A stretch of DNA of 64,000 nt from Chryseobacterium wanjuense (lineage in GTDB: Bacteria; Bacteroidota; Bacteroidia; Flavobacteriales; Weeksellaceae). Location of the stretch: NCBI RefSeq assembly GCF_900111495.1, contig NZ_FOIU01000001.1, positions 2,542,001-2,606,000 of the forward strand, written 5' to 3'. Numbering within the stretch: the first letter of the stretch is position 1; each line of letters begins with the position of its first letter. Under the pieces are notes generated by a model. That model searched no databases. It was not told the origin of the DNA and saw nothing but the letters and a program-made list of their open reading frames with translations. This document shows positions 1 to 9,136 of this stretch, in pieces. A program made the translations under genes and the position numbers.

Positions 1-779
1 GAGTAAGTTATTATAAGAATGTAACCCAATGGAGCAAGGCAGAATATTCTAATGGAAACAACCATGAAGATGATCTTTCCATCATCAGCAGTGCTACGAA
101 CGGTGTTGGATACAGAATTGATAATCAAGGAGATAACTTCACCAACGCAACAACACTTAACACACTTGGAGAAGATGTTCTAGCTACACAAAATCAAGGA
201 GTTATAGATCACACCAATGATATCGACGTGTTCAAGTTCCATACTTACGGAGGAGATGTTAATTTAAAAGTACAAGCTTCGGAAATACACAGTAATCTGC
301 TTTTGAAAATCGCATTATACAACAGTCAGAATGTTTTAATAACCTCAGCCACAGGACATCCTGACAATCTGGGCGATCCGGTTGTCATTAATACCAACCT
401 TACTACCGGAGATTACTATCTGGCCGTTACCGGAATCGGAGAAGGAACTCCCGATACAGGCTATACCAGTTATGCATCACTGGGTTATTACAACATTTCC
501 GGAACACTGCCAAAAATTGGCACTTTAGCTGTAGATGAGCTTGAAAATGCAACCATCTATCCGAAAATGGTGAAAGATGAGTTTACCATCGACACCAAAA
601 TGAACGGAGAATATGAAGTACAGGTCTTAAACAGCTTAGGACAACTGTTGTACAAAAAACTTTTTTCTGATCAGATTCACCAGATAGCTTTTGCTGACAA
701 ACCCGTCGGAATTTATTTCGTCATTCTAAAAAACAAAAAAACAGGATTCCAAAAGTCACACAGCATTATCAAAAATTAA
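1..779 (+). CDS. T9SS-sorted metalloprotease, C-terminal part (5' end outside window)
   Basis: The open frame runs in from the left edge (first full codon at base 3), so the catalytic domain is not visible. What remains matches the next gene almost segment by segment: a VTQWSKAEY stretch corresponds to VMQWSKGEY after its zinc site, then ATNGVGYR, a beta-rich pre-peptidase-like domain (ending ..GYTSYASLGYYNISG), and a roughly 80-residue C-terminal domain of the type A T9SS sorting form ending in KSHSIIKN. It should therefore be a secreted zinc protease moved across the outer membrane by the gliding/T9SS machinery and cleaved at the C-terminal domain. It is a tandem paralogue of the gene 75 bases downstream. 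An internal GTG at 228 is not the real start. In the sorting domain the usual P-N-P is replaced by PKM. Confidence 0.85.
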   Translation, partial: VSYYKNVTQWSKAEYSNGNNHEDDLSIISSATNGVGYRIDNQGDNFTNATTLNTLGEDVLATQNQGVIDHTNDIDVFKFHTYGGDVNLKVQASEIHSNLLLKIALYNSQNVLITSATGHPDNLGDPVVINTNLTTGDYYLAVTGIGEGTPDTGYTSYASLGYYNISGTLPKIGTLAVDELENATIYPKMVKDEFTIDTKMNGEYEVQVLNSLGQLLYKKLFSDQIHQIAFADKPVGIYFVILKNKKTGFQKSHSIIKN

Positions 780-789
780 TATCAATAAA

Positions 790-822
790 TAAAAGCTGTT
801 TTACAGAAATAAAGCAGCTTTT
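790..822 (+). terminator. Hairpin terminator after first protease
   Basis: AAAAGCTG at 791-798 pairs with CAGCTTTT at 815-822. The T-rich arm follows directly on the stop codon at 779, and the second protease starts at 855. Confidence 0.5.
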
Positions 823-854
823 ACATTTTAATCACCAACAAAAAAATAAACAAA

Positions 855-2606
855 ATGAAAAAACAACTTATTTTTGCAACATGGGCAAGCCTGCTTATTT
901 GCATCTCAGTATTCAGTAATTTTTATGCCCAGGAAAAGCAGTCTTATTTTCTAGGAAGCACAGCGCAATTTGAACAGCAATTAACATCTTCTGTTTCAGA
1001 GCGCGAAGCGAGAGCATTAAGTTTAGCCATTTCAGAGCATGAAACCTTAAATGCTACAGTGAATTATAACAAAATTAATAATGGCTCCATGCACCTTGAA
1101 GGGGAAATACAGGGAGATCATCCCGGGAGTTTCAGTATTGTAATAAAAGAAAACAAATTGAATGGAAACATCTTACTTTTTAAGGATAAAAAGGCCTACA
1201 CTTATTATTCTGACAACGGAAAAGCTTTTGTAAAAGAAACTGATATAAATAACTTAGTCTGTACAGACTTCAGTAAATCACCAAGTTCTTATAAAAGCGA
1301 AAAATCTTCATCGAGAACAACTTTAGCTGATATTAATAACCTACAGAGCTTTCCTGGGGCTGCAGGATGTATCCTGCTAGATTTTAACGGACATTATATG
1401 CCTGCAGGAAGCGGCTGGAATGGTGGGAATCCTATCAACGCACAACCTTCCGGCATGACTGCCAGTGCTATTGAAGAAGCATGGGAAGTTGTGGCAGAAG
1501 ACTACAGACCTTTCAGTATCAATGTAACTACCAATGAAAGTGTCTACAACAGCTACCCTCAAAATAAAAGGATGAGAGCTGTCATTACTACCACTACCCA
1601 ATACCACACCCCCGGTTTATCAGGTGTTGCCTTTGTAAACAGTTTTTCTAATGCTTATGATAATGATACCCCTTGCTGGGTTTTTACATGGGGTGCAACA
1701 ATGCCAGGGAAATTCACGGGTGATGTGGCTTCGCATGAGCTGGGACATACTTTCGGACTCGGCCATGACGGAATAAATGGTGGCGGCTACTATGCCGGTC
1801 ATGGCAATTGGGCACCTATTATGGGAATGTCTGACAGGCCCGTAATGCAATGGAGCAAAGGAGAATATACCGGAGCAAGTAATCTTGAAAATGATTTGGC
1901 TATTATTTCAGGAGCTGCCAACGGTGTCGGCTATCGCGCTGATAACGCAGGTGGTACCTACCCGACTGCCGTTCCCTTAACTATTGTAGGAAATCAAATC
2001 ACGCCTGTAAAGGGTGTCATCGAAAGAACAGGAGAACTTGACATATTTTATTTCAATACAACAGGCGGAAATATCGAAATATCCATAAAAGCAGCCGACA
2101 GACACAGCAATCTGCGTCCGCGAATAAGACTTCACGGAAATACGGCTTTGCCTCCAATACTCGACTATACTGCACAGTCTAGTAACTTAGGTCTTCCTTT
2201 AACTTTCAATACCAATCTTCCGGCCGGAAAATATTATATCATCATAGAAGGCGTTGGTGACGGCACTGCAAACACAGGATATACCAATTACGGAAGTCTA
2301 GGCGCATACAGCATTTATGGGAAAACCAATTCTTCACTTTTGAGTACCAAAGAGATTAAAGAGAATAATGCTGTTAAGATTTTCCCTAATCCTGTAAAAG
2401 ATAATCTCACTATCGACCTGGGATCCGACAATGACACCTATGAAATAGAACTTGTCAATCCTGTTGGGCAGTCATTATACAAAGCGACAACTTCGGAGAA
2501 AACTCATAAAATATCCGTATCAGAGAAACCAGCCGGAAAGTATTTTATTATTTTAAAAAATACAAAAACCGGATTGCGGAAATCATATAATATTATTAAA
2601 CAATAA
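855..2606 (+). CDS. Secreted metzincin zinc protease with T9SS sorting domain
   Basis: 583 residues. A signal peptide covers about residues 1-25 (MKKQLIFATWASLLICISVF). A propeptide-like region follows, then a catalytic domain of the reprolysin/M12B-like metzincin type with the zinc motif HELGHTFGLGHD at residues 294-305 (H294, H298, H304 ligands, E295 catalytic). The Met-turn is around IMGMSDRPVMQW. A beta-rich domain (about 360-490) and a C-terminal type A sorting domain (about 500-583, starting near KIFPNPVKDNLTIDLG) complete it. By family knowledge the protein passes Sec, then the T9SS, and acts outside the cell on proteins or peptides. The ATG at 855 is preceded by an A-rich stretch. It is a tandem duplicate of the truncated gene at the left edge. 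Confidence 0.9.
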   Translation: MKKQLIFATWASLLICISVFSNFYAQEKQSYFLGSTAQFEQQLTSSVSEREARALSLAISEHETLNATVNYNKINNGSMHLEGEIQGDHPGSFSIVIKENKLNGNILLFKDKKAYTYYSDNGKAFVKETDINNLVCTDFSKSPSSYKSEKSSSRTTLADINNLQSFPGAAGCILLDFNGHYMPAGSGWNGGNPINAQPSGMTASAIEEAWEVVAEDYRPFSINVTTNESVYNSYPQNKRMRAVITTTTQYHTPGLSGVAFVNSFSNAYDNDTPCWVFTWGATMPGKFTGDVASHELGHTFGLGHDGINGGGYYAGHGNWAPIMGMSDRPVMQWSKGEYTGASNLENDLAIISGAANGVGYRADNAGGTYPTAVPLTIVGNQITPVKGVIERTGELDIFYFNTTGGNIEISIKAADRHSNLRPRIRLHGNTALPPILDYTAQSSNLGLPLTFNTNLPAGKYYIIIEGVGDGTANTGYTNYGSLGAYSIYGKTNSSLLSTKEIKENNAVKIFPNPVKDNLTIDLGSDNDTYEIELVNPVGQSLYKATTSEKTHKISVSEKPAGKYFIILKNTKTGLRKSYNIIKQ

Positions 2607-2618
2607 AATAAATGACAG

Positions 2619-2655
2619 GAATCAGTTTCAAAATTTGAAGCTGATTCTTTTTTTT
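2619..2655 (+). terminator. Rho-independent terminator after protease gene
   Basis: GAATCAG (2619-2625) pairs with CTGATTC (2641-2647), with an extra TTCAA/TTGAA inner stem, followed by a run of T. Confidence 0.75.
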
Positions 2656-2723
2656 GACTTCTCTTATTTTACTTTCGTTCTTATTTTCTATATTTTTGAC
2701 TGTTGAATTTTAATTCAGAGAAA

Positions 2724-3131
2724 ATGAAAATGACCATTCAGAAAAAAGAAGACTGGCAGGAGATTGTAGAGAAGATTCTCCCTCAGCTTAAACATAATAT
2801 TTTTTTATTAAAAGGAAATCTCGGAGCAGGAAAAACCACTTTCACACAGTTTTTACTTAAAAATTTAGAAAGTGAAGATGAAGTGAGCTCTCCTACCTAT
2901 TCCATTGTTAATGAATACAATACCCCAAAAGGAAAAGTATATCATTTTGATCTGTACCGTTTAAAAAACATCGAAGAAGCTTACGATATCGGTATTGAAG
3001 AATATCTGGACAACGCTTTTCTGTGCATTATTGAGTGGCCGGAAGTCTATCAGGATGAGCTTTACGGGCTTAACTATCACGAAATGAATATCATCAATAA
3101 CGGAGATACAAGAGAAATTTCATTCGAGTAA
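2724..3131 (+). CDS. tsaE: tRNA threonylcarbamoyladenosine biosynthesis ATPase TsaE
   Basis: About 135 residues, the usual TsaE (YjeE) length. A Walker A motif GNLGAGKTTF lies near residue 35, followed by SSPTYSIVNEY and FDLYRLKNIEEAYDIGIEEYL, both hallmarks of the family. It is the ATPase of the TsaBDE complex that makes t6A37 in ANN-decoding tRNAs, in the cytoplasm. The frame can be extended to a TTG at 2703, but ATG 2724 (or 2730) fits the family N terminus better. It precedes ald on the same strand with a promoter-like element between them. Confidence 0.9.
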   Translation: MKMTIQKKEDWQEIVEKILPQLKHNIFLLKGNLGAGKTTFTQFLLKNLESEDEVSSPTYSIVNEYNTPKGKVYHFDLYRLKNIEEAYDIGIEEYLDNAFLCIIEWPEVYQDELYGLNYHEMNIINNGDTREISFE

Positions 3132-3139
3132 ATATTATG

Positions 3140-3147
3140 TATCTTTG
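3140..3147 (+). promoter_or_regulatory. Bacteroidetes -7 promoter element for ald
   Basis: TATCTTTG matches the TAnnTTTG consensus exactly and lies 53 bases before the ald ATG. No clear -33 TTG is visible. Confidence 0.5.
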
Positions 3148-3200
3148 CTATTGAATTTGAATGTAAATAACTATCTGTAAGAACCTAATTTAATTAAAGG

Positions 3201-4394
3201 ATGAGTACTACAAATATTTTTACTCCTTTTACCGAAGAGGAACTGATGCCGAAGGAAGAAAAACTGGAGGTTATCAAAAAAGGAAAACAATTCAGTATTG
3301 GAATTCCTAAGGAAACTTCTCTGAACGAGAGAAGAACTTGTATCACACCCGATGCGGTGCAGGTTTTGGTAGAACACGGTCATGAACTTATCATAGAATC
3401 AGGAGCCGGTGAAAGTTCGTTTTTTACAGATTTGCAGTATTCTGAGTCGGGTGCGAAAATCACCACCGACCCGAAAGAAGCATTTGCTCAGGATTTAATC
3501 TTAAAAATCAATCCTCCGACAGAAGAGGAAATTGATTACATGAAACCGAACACTTATCTGGTTTCGGCACTTCAGATCAACCTGAGAGATAAAGATTACT
3601 TCCTAAAACTGGCAGAGAAAAAAGTAAACGCCATCGCTTTTGAATTTATTGTAGATGAATACAAGCAATTGGCTTTGGTAAGACTTGTCGGGGAAATCGC
3701 CGGAACAGTTTCGATTTTATACGCCTCTGAATTATTGGCATTATCAAACGGCTTAATGCTGGGAGGAATCACGGGAGTGAGACCTGCCGAAGTAGTCGTT
3801 TTAGGAGCCGGAATTGTTGGAGAATTTGCTACAAAAGCAGCCGTCGGTCTGGGAGCCAGTGTAAGGGTTTTTGATAATTCACTTTCGAAACTGAGAAGAC
3901 TTCACACCTTAGTCGACAGCAGAGTACCGACCTCCATTATCGATCCGAAAGAATTAGGCAAAGCATTAAGACGTGCAGATGTTGTTATCGGTGCGCTTCC
4001 AAGATTAAATATGACTCCGATTGTGACCGAAGATATGGTCATGAAAATGAAAAAAGGCAGCGTAATCATCGATATCACCATCGACAACGGAAAAGTAATT
4101 GAAACATCCGAGCTTACCACAATGGAAGATCCTTACGTGATCAAGCACGGCGTTATCCATTGCGGACTTCCGAATCTTACCTCAAGAATGCCGAGAACGA
4201 CGACAAAGGCCATCTCCAATTTCTTTCTTTCCTATATTTTAAATTACGACGAAGAAGGCGGCTTCGAAAATATGCTGGTGCGCAAAAATGAAATGAAACA
4301 GAGTCTTTATATGTACAAAGGCAGACACACAAAGAAAATCATCTGCGACCGTTTCGGGCTTACTTATCACGATATCAATCTTTTAATTTTCTAA
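3201..4394 (+). CDS. ald: Alanine dehydrogenase
   Basis: 397 residues. N-terminal AlaDh/PNT domain with the signature GIPKETSLNERRTCITPDAV (about residue 34 on), substrate-side segment KINPPTEEE, then an NAD-binding Rossmann domain with GAGIVG near residue 200 and HGVIHCGLPNLTSRMPRTTT near the C terminus. It catalyses reversible L-alanine to pyruvate plus ammonia with NAD in the cytosol. It is about 25-30 residues longer at the N terminus than enteric or Bacillus Ald, as is usual in Bacteroidetes. It is translationally coupled to the next gene by a TAATG overlap. Confidence 0.92.
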   Translation: MSTTNIFTPFTEEELMPKEEKLEVIKKGKQFSIGIPKETSLNERRTCITPDAVQVLVEHGHELIIESGAGESSFFTDLQYSESGAKITTDPKEAFAQDLILKINPPTEEEIDYMKPNTYLVSALQINLRDKDYFLKLAEKKVNAIAFEFIVDEYKQLALVRLVGEIAGTVSILYASELLALSNGLMLGGITGVRPAEVVVLGAGIVGEFATKAAVGLGASVRVFDNSLSKLRRLHTLVDSRVPTSIIDPKELGKALRRADVVIGALPRLNMTPIVTEDMVMKMKKGSVIIDITIDNGKVIETSELTTMEDPYVIKHGVIHCGLPNLTSRMPRTTTKAISNFFLSYILNYDEEGGFENMLVRKNEMKQSLYMYKGRHTKKIICDRFGLTYHDINLLIF

Positions 4395-4765
4395 TGAAAA
4401 AACTGAAATTCTACTTAATTGGTCTTGTTCCGGGACTTCTTATTGTATTTTTTATATTAAACAAAAAAGGCGCAAGCTGCAGCGGTTATCTTCCCAACAG
4501 CCGTGTCATCGCGGAAACTCTTTCTAAAGATTTCAAGTATTCTGATGCTTTTAAAACAGAAATGAATACCTTAAAAATCGATGAAAAATTCCTGAAAGAC
4601 AGCATTATCACCAAAGGAAAAGTAGATTTTGACAGAAGTCACGCCCAGAAAAAGCCGTGTCCGGATTATCTTTTGACATATCCTGAAAATAATCCGACTT
4701 ACGAAATCACCTTTGAAAAATGTGAGGAAACCGTAATGTTGAATTCTTTGAAGAAATTGAAGTAA
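4394..4765 (+). CDS. Small membrane-anchored protein, possibly DUF4258-like
   Basis: 123 residues. One N-terminal hydrophobic segment (FYLIGLVPGLLIVFFIL, residues 5-21) suggests an anchored or exported protein. The remainder is soluble with Cys residues (CSGYLP, KKPCPDYLL, FEKCEE) and the string KGKVDFDRSHAQKKPCPDY, which resembles DUF4258 proteins from flavobacteria; that family call is from memory. Its start overlaps the ald stop by one base, so it is co-translated with ald. Function unknown. Confidence 0.7.
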   Translation: MKKLKFYLIGLVPGLLIVFFILNKKGASCSGYLPNSRVIAETLSKDFKYSDAFKTEMNTLKIDEKFLKDSIITKGKVDFDRSHAQKKPCPDYLLTYPENNPTYEITFEKCEETVMLNSLKKLK

Positions 4766-4905
4766 AAGCTTTGCAAAGCATTTATGCCTTAGCTCCTTTT
4801 AAATTAGAATTATCTTTATTAAAAACTTTGCATTAAAAAAAATGCTTCGACAACTGCGAATACTAAAAGTTTAAAAAAGATATTAAGTAAATAAATTGTA
4901 AACCC

Positions 4906-5676
4906 ATGGAAGGCAACTACTACATGATTCATGATTATCTGATATTCATTGGAGTATTTGCTATTTTCTTTTTTTTAACGGTAAGCATTTATTTATTTAT
5001 CCAAAATCAAAAATTTAAAGTAAAAAACGCTAAGCTTTCGGAAGCCAACAAAATAATCCAACAACGATTGAATGAAGTTCAGCTCGAGCATATCGGCACC
5101 AAACTGAATCCTCATTTATTCAAAAATATTTTAAATTCCGTCCAGTCACATGCTTATCAGACGTATATGTCGTTGGATAAATTGGCGAATGTTTTAGACT
5201 ATATTTTATATGAAAGCAACAATAAATTTGTAAGCCCGAAGGAAGAATTAAATTTCGCTTTAAGCCTAATTGAGATTAATAAAATTAAAGTAAATCCTCT
5301 TTTCGATTTCAGAATTAAATCCAGAATTAATAAATCTGATGCCATCTACGAAGAGAAAGTTTTTGCCCCGTTAATTTCGGTTGACCTCATTGAAAATGCC
5401 TTTAAGCATACAGATTTTCTTGCTCAGGATTCCTTCATTTCCATTCAGATGGAGCTTGAAGACGGTATTTTTACCATGAAAGTGAGTAACAAAGCTTCCT
5501 TGAAAAACATTTTGGAGAAAGAAAAAAGCGGTTTCGGAAGCCAGTCACTGGATCAAAGATTGAAAATGATCTACAATAATCATTATTCACTTCACAAAAA
5601 TTCAAAAAATGGTATCTTCACCGCAGAATTAACAATCAATCTAGGAGAATTTTATGATAAAATGCGTTATTCTTGA
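4906..5676 (+). CDS. LytS-type sensor histidine kinase
   Basis: 256 residues. One transmembrane helix (about residues 9-32, LIFIGVFAIFFFLTVSIYLF), a short coiled coil, then the His_kinase domain with the phospho-acceptor motif GTKLNPHLFKNILNSV (His about residue 68) and an ATPase N box IENAFKHT near residue 165. The LytS/YehU family pairs with LytTR regulators, and the next gene is one, overlapping by 23 bases. There is no periplasmic sensor domain, so the signal is probably membrane-derived or cytosolic. An alternative start is ATG 4924. Confidence 0.88.
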   Translation: MEGNYYMIHDYLIFIGVFAIFFFLTVSIYLFIQNQKFKVKNAKLSEANKIIQQRLNEVQLEHIGTKLNPHLFKNILNSVQSHAYQTYMSLDKLANVLDYILYESNNKFVSPKEELNFALSLIEINKIKVNPLFDFRIKSRINKSDAIYEEKVFAPLISVDLIENAFKHTDFLAQDSFISIQMELEDGIFTMKVSNKASLKNILEKEKSGFGSQSLDQRLKMIYNNHYSLHKNSKNGIFTAELTINLGEFYDKMRYS

Positions 5677-6361
5677 TGATGAATTACTGGCTATCAGTTA
5701 TTTAAAACTTCTATGCGAACAAATTGATAATGTGGAGGTTGTAAAAGCATTTAACGATCCTAAAATATTCCTGAACGAAATCGCCAATCTCGACTGCAAC
5801 GTCTGTATTTTAGACATCGAAATGCCGGGAATGAATGGTCTGCAGGTCGCCGAACTGATTTCAGATTCAAAAAAAATAATTTTCACCACCGCTTATAAAG
5901 AATACGCCGCAGAAGCTTTTGACCTGAATGTGGTGGATTATGTAAGAAAACCGATCAAAAAAGAAAGGTTGATCCAGGCATTCGAAAAAGCGAAAGAACT
6001 CATCCAGAATTCTCATAAAAAAAACTTCATCGAGTGGAATACAAACATTGGTAAAACCGTGATTTTCACCGATCAGATCGTTTATATCAAAACATCCGAA
6101 ATCGACAGCCGCGACAAAGATATTATCTTAAATGACGGTACAGCCATCGTTCTGAAAAACCTGAGCTTTAGAAATCTTCTGGAAATGCTTCCTGCAAAGG
6201 ATTTTGCACAGGTAAATAAAAAAGAGATCATTGCCATTTCTTCTATCAAGATTTTCTCTACCAACGAAATCATCACCACCATCGCTGAAGGCGAACATTT
6301 TCTGAAACTGCAGATCGGTGAAACCTACAAAGGCTCATTAATGGAGATGTTCGGAAAATAG
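5654..6361 (+). CDS. LytR/AlgR-family response regulator
   Basis: 235 residues. Receiver domain (1-120) with acidic pair LDDE, phospho-acceptor Asp in VCILDIEMPGMNG (about residue 54), switch Thr in FTTAYKEYA and Lys in VRKPIKK. A LytTR DNA-binding domain follows (about 135-235; IVYIKTSEIDS, FAQVNKKEIIAIS). The start overlaps the end of the kinase gene, a strong sign of a cognate two-component pair. Targets are unknown; the gene downstream is a cation/proton antiporter but is separated by 250 bases. Confidence 0.9.
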   Translation: MIKCVILDDELLAISYLKLLCEQIDNVEVVKAFNDPKIFLNEIANLDCNVCILDIEMPGMNGLQVAELISDSKKIIFTTAYKEYAAEAFDLNVVDYVRKPIKKERLIQAFEKAKELIQNSHKKNFIEWNTNIGKTVIFTDQIVYIKTSEIDSRDKDIILNDGTAIVLKNLSFRNLLEMLPAKDFAQVNKKEIIAISSIKIFSTNEIITTIAEGEHFLKLQIGETYKGSLMEMFGK

Positions 6362-6439
6362 GTCTTTCAAAGATTTCTTCTTTTATTACAGAAATCAGTC
6401 GTTTTGTTACATGGATGGTTTCAAAAATATTTAGTCGTG

Positions 6440-6447
6440 TATTTTTG
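6440..6447 (+). promoter_or_regulatory. Candidate -7 promoter element upstream of antiporter
   Basis: TATTTTTG fits TAnnTTTG and would give a 5' untranslated region of about 160 bases before 6613. No good -33 element is seen at normal spacing. Confidence 0.3.
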
Positions 6448-6612
6448 CGCCCGATTTACATTACCCTCCCAAAACGGAACGTGGAAAATGGGAATTGGTT
6501 GAGGTATTCTTTTAGATAATTTCATTACATTATTTATGACATTTATTACATTTTAGAAATAAAAATTTTCTCATAATTATATTCTTATCAACTTTGCAAA
6601 AATTTTAGGATC

Positions 6613-8901
6613 ATGAATTTGGGGAAATATAAAAATCTCATTTTTTACGTCAGTACTATTGCATTTTTTTCATGTCTTATGTATTGGTTTTTTGTTGAAG
6701 GGAAAACATTGGAAATCGGGGAAAATATAGCTTCGCCCAAAGGTACAGGTGCTACCATGTGGGAGAATTTTGCCGATTCTTTTATGACGAATCTTCATCA
6801 TCCTTTAGCCCTTCTGTTGGCTCAGATCGTTACCATCATCATGGTGGCGAAACTTTTCGGATGGATCTGTGTTAAACTAAAACAGCCTTCCGTAATCGGT
6901 GAAATGATCGCCGGTATTGTTTTGGGACCTTCCCTTTTCGGTCTCTATTTCCCGGAACTTTCGGCCTTTATTTTCCCGAAAGAATCGCTTCCGAATCTAC
7001 AGTTTTTAAGCCAAATCGGTCTTATTCTTTTCATGTACATCGTGGGAATGGAGCTGGATTTAAGTGTTTTAAGAAAAAAAGCCCATGATGCTGTGGTGAT
7101 CAGTCACGCAAGTATCATTATTCCTTTTGCATTGGGAGTCGGGCTTTCGTATTTTATTTATAAAGAATTTGCTCCGGATGGTATCCAGTTCAGTTCGTTT
7201 GCTTTGTTCATCGCTATTGCAATGAGTATCACTGCGTTTCCTGTGTTGGCAAGAATTGTTCAGGAAAGAAATTTACATAAAACAAAAATCGGAACCGTTG
7301 TAATCACCTGTGCTGCCGCGGATGACATTACAGCATGGTGTATTTTGGCAGCAGTAATTGCTGTTGTAAAAGCAGGATCTTTTTCGGGATCGGTTTTCGT
7401 TATTTTAATGGCGATTCTGTACGTATTCATTATGATTAAAGCGGTAAGGCCGTTCCTTGTAAGAATTGCAGAAGCCCAAAAAGGTAAAGGATTTATCAAT
7501 AAAGCATTGGTTGCTGTATTTTTTTTAATATTAATTATTTCAGCATACGCTACGGAAGTTATTGGTATTCATGCACTTTTCGGAGCATTTATGGCCGGTG
7601 CGATCATGCCTGAAAATGTAAAATTCAGAAACCTTTTCATTGAAAAAGTAGAAGATGTTGCCTTGGTTTTATTACTTCCGCTTTTCTTTGTATTTACGGG
7701 ATTAAGAACTCAAATCGGGTTATTGAATGACCCTCACCTTTGGAAAATCGGAGGATTCATTATCCTTACTGCCGTTGTCGGAAAATTCGTAGGAAGCGCA
7801 CTGACGGCGAAATTCCTGAAAATAAGCTGGAAAGACAGCCTCACGATAGGTGCTTTAATGAATACAAGAGGTCTTACAGAACTTATCGTATTGAATATTG
7901 GTTATGACTTAGGGGTTTTAGGCCCTGAACTGTTTGCAATGTTGGTGATCATGGCATTATTTACAACTTTCATGACGGGACCTTGCTTAGATTTGATCAA
8001 TTATCTTTTTAAAGGAAAAAAATCAATGATAGAAGACGATGAACATGAAAAAAATGATCCGAAATACAGAGTTTTATTATCTTTTGAAACTCCGGAATCA
8101 GGAAGTACCTTATTAAAATTAGCAGATAATCTTACCCATAAAATGAATGGAAATAAGAGCGTAACTGCAATGAATATCGCACCTGTGGATGAGCTTCACG
8201 CTTTTGATATTAATGATTTTGAAAAAGAACAATTCAAAGATGTTATCGAAACTTCACATGATTTGAAACTTGAAGTGACGACCCTTTTCAAAGCTTCAAC
8301 AGATGTGGAAAGTGATCTGACCAATATTACGAACAAAGGAAACTATGACCTCCTTCTCATCATGCTTGGAAAATCGATGTATGAAGGAAGTTTATTGGGC
8401 AGACTATTAGGTTTTACTACAAAAATCATTAATCCTGAAAAACTTTTAAACACCGTAAAAGGAAAAGGAAATATTTTCAACAACTCCCCTTTCGACGATC
8501 TGACGCTTCAGGTATTAGATAAAGCGACGATTCCTGTCGGAGTTTTGGTGGAAAAAGAATTCAAATCTGCGGATAAAGTATTTGTCCCGATCTTTAATTT
8601 AAGTGATTTTTATCTGCTTGAATATGCGAAAAGACTGATTAATAATAACAATTCTCAAATCATTATTCTGGATGTCGCAGGACAGATCCGAAATAATATT
8701 GAAGTGAAAGAGCTGATCAGAAGTATTGAACAGGTTGCACCAAACCACATCACCCTATATAACGAGAAAAAAATAGAGAAAGAATTTCTGAATTCTCAGG
8801 ACTTAATGCTGATCAGCAGCAAAAGCTGGAAAAACCTGATCGACACAAAAGACCTTTGGCTATCGGATATCCCTTCTACATTGATTATCAGCAATCCGTA
8901 G
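6613..8901 (+). CDS. Monovalent cation:proton antiporter, CPA2/KefB-like
   Basis: 762 residues. After an N-terminal membrane segment, about 12 transmembrane helices make a Na+/H+ exchanger domain (about residues 70-470), including PSVIGEMIAGIVLGPSLFG, ALFIAIAMSITAFPVLARI and TCAAADDITAWCILA, the aspartates typical of CPA2 ion-binding sites. The C-terminal 290 residues are soluble, with repeated universal-stress-protein-like folds. It should exchange K+ or Na+ for protons at the inner membrane. The hydrophilic tail lacks an obvious RCK Rossmann motif. It lies downstream of the two-component pair but has its own leader. Confidence 0.88.
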   Translation: MNLGKYKNLIFYVSTIAFFSCLMYWFFVEGKTLEIGENIASPKGTGATMWENFADSFMTNLHHPLALLLAQIVTIIMVAKLFGWICVKLKQPSVIGEMIAGIVLGPSLFGLYFPELSAFIFPKESLPNLQFLSQIGLILFMYIVGMELDLSVLRKKAHDAVVISHASIIIPFALGVGLSYFIYKEFAPDGIQFSSFALFIAIAMSITAFPVLARIVQERNLHKTKIGTVVITCAAADDITAWCILAAVIAVVKAGSFSGSVFVILMAILYVFIMIKAVRPFLVRIAEAQKGKGFINKALVAVFFLILIISAYATEVIGIHALFGAFMAGAIMPENVKFRNLFIEKVEDVALVLLLPLFFVFTGLRTQIGLLNDPHLWKIGGFIILTAVVGKFVGSALTAKFLKISWKDSLTIGALMNTRGLTELIVLNIGYDLGVLGPELFAMLVIMALFTTFMTGPCLDLINYLFKGKKSMIEDDEHEKNDPKYRVLLSFETPESGSTLLKLADNLTHKMNGNKSVTAMNIAPVDELHAFDINDFEKEQFKDVIETSHDLKLEVTTLFKASTDVESDLTNITNKGNYDLLLIMLGKSMYEGSLLGRLLGFTTKIINPEKLLNTVKGKGNIFNNSPFDDLTLQVLDKATIPVGVLVEKEFKSADKVFVPIFNLSDFYLLEYAKRLINNNNSQIIILDVAGQIRNNIEVKELIRSIEQVAPNHITLYNEKKIEKEFLNSQDLMLISSKSWKNLIDTKDLWLSDIPSTLIISNP

Positions 8902-8908
8902 ATTGGTC

Positions 8909-9036
8909 AATGGTGAATTTTGCTTCGCAGGGCAATTTTCAAAGTCAATTGTGAATTGTCAATTCGCTTTGCTGTTAATTAATTTTATTGTGAATGTAAA
9001 GATTAACAATTGACTTGCAAAGCAAAATTCACCATT
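8909..9036. repeat. Intergenic inverted repeat (family 1)
   Basis: aatggtgaattttgctt (8909-8925) is the perfect reverse complement of 9020-9036. The spacer also contains imperfect inverted copies of caattgacttgc-like words. A partial copy occurs at 11813-11829. It looks like a dispersed REP/MITE-like intergenic element. Confidence 0.65.
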
Positions 9037-9067
9037 CACTTTTTTTAATTTCAATTAAAAAAATTCA

Positions 9068-9075
9068 TACCTTTG
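9068..9075 (+). promoter_or_regulatory. -7 promoter element of the tyrA leader
   Basis: TACCTTTG is an exact TAnnTTTG. It lies 5 bases before the leader-peptide GTG, so transcription would start at or just next to the leader start codon. Confidence 0.6.
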
Positions 9076-9079
9076 TCTC

Positions 9080-9136
9080 GTGATTACAAACAACGGAACA
9101 TATTATTACGGAATTTTTAACTCAGATTTGGGATAA
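9080..9136 (+). CDS. Putative tyrosine-rich leader peptide of tyrA (18 aa)
   Basis: GTG start, 18 codons, TAA stop at 9134-9136. Reads (M)ITNNGTYYYGIFNSDLG: three consecutive Tyr codons (TAT TAT TAC, 9101-9109) and a Phe codon (9116-9118), directly upstream of an intrinsic terminator and of the prephenate dehydrogenase gene. This is the layout of a transcription-attenuation leader sensing charged tRNA-Tyr (and perhaps tRNA-Phe). It would be translated from a nearly leaderless transcript. Too short to recognise by homology; the call rests on codon content and position. Confidence 0.65.
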   Translation: MITNNGTYYYGIFNSDLG

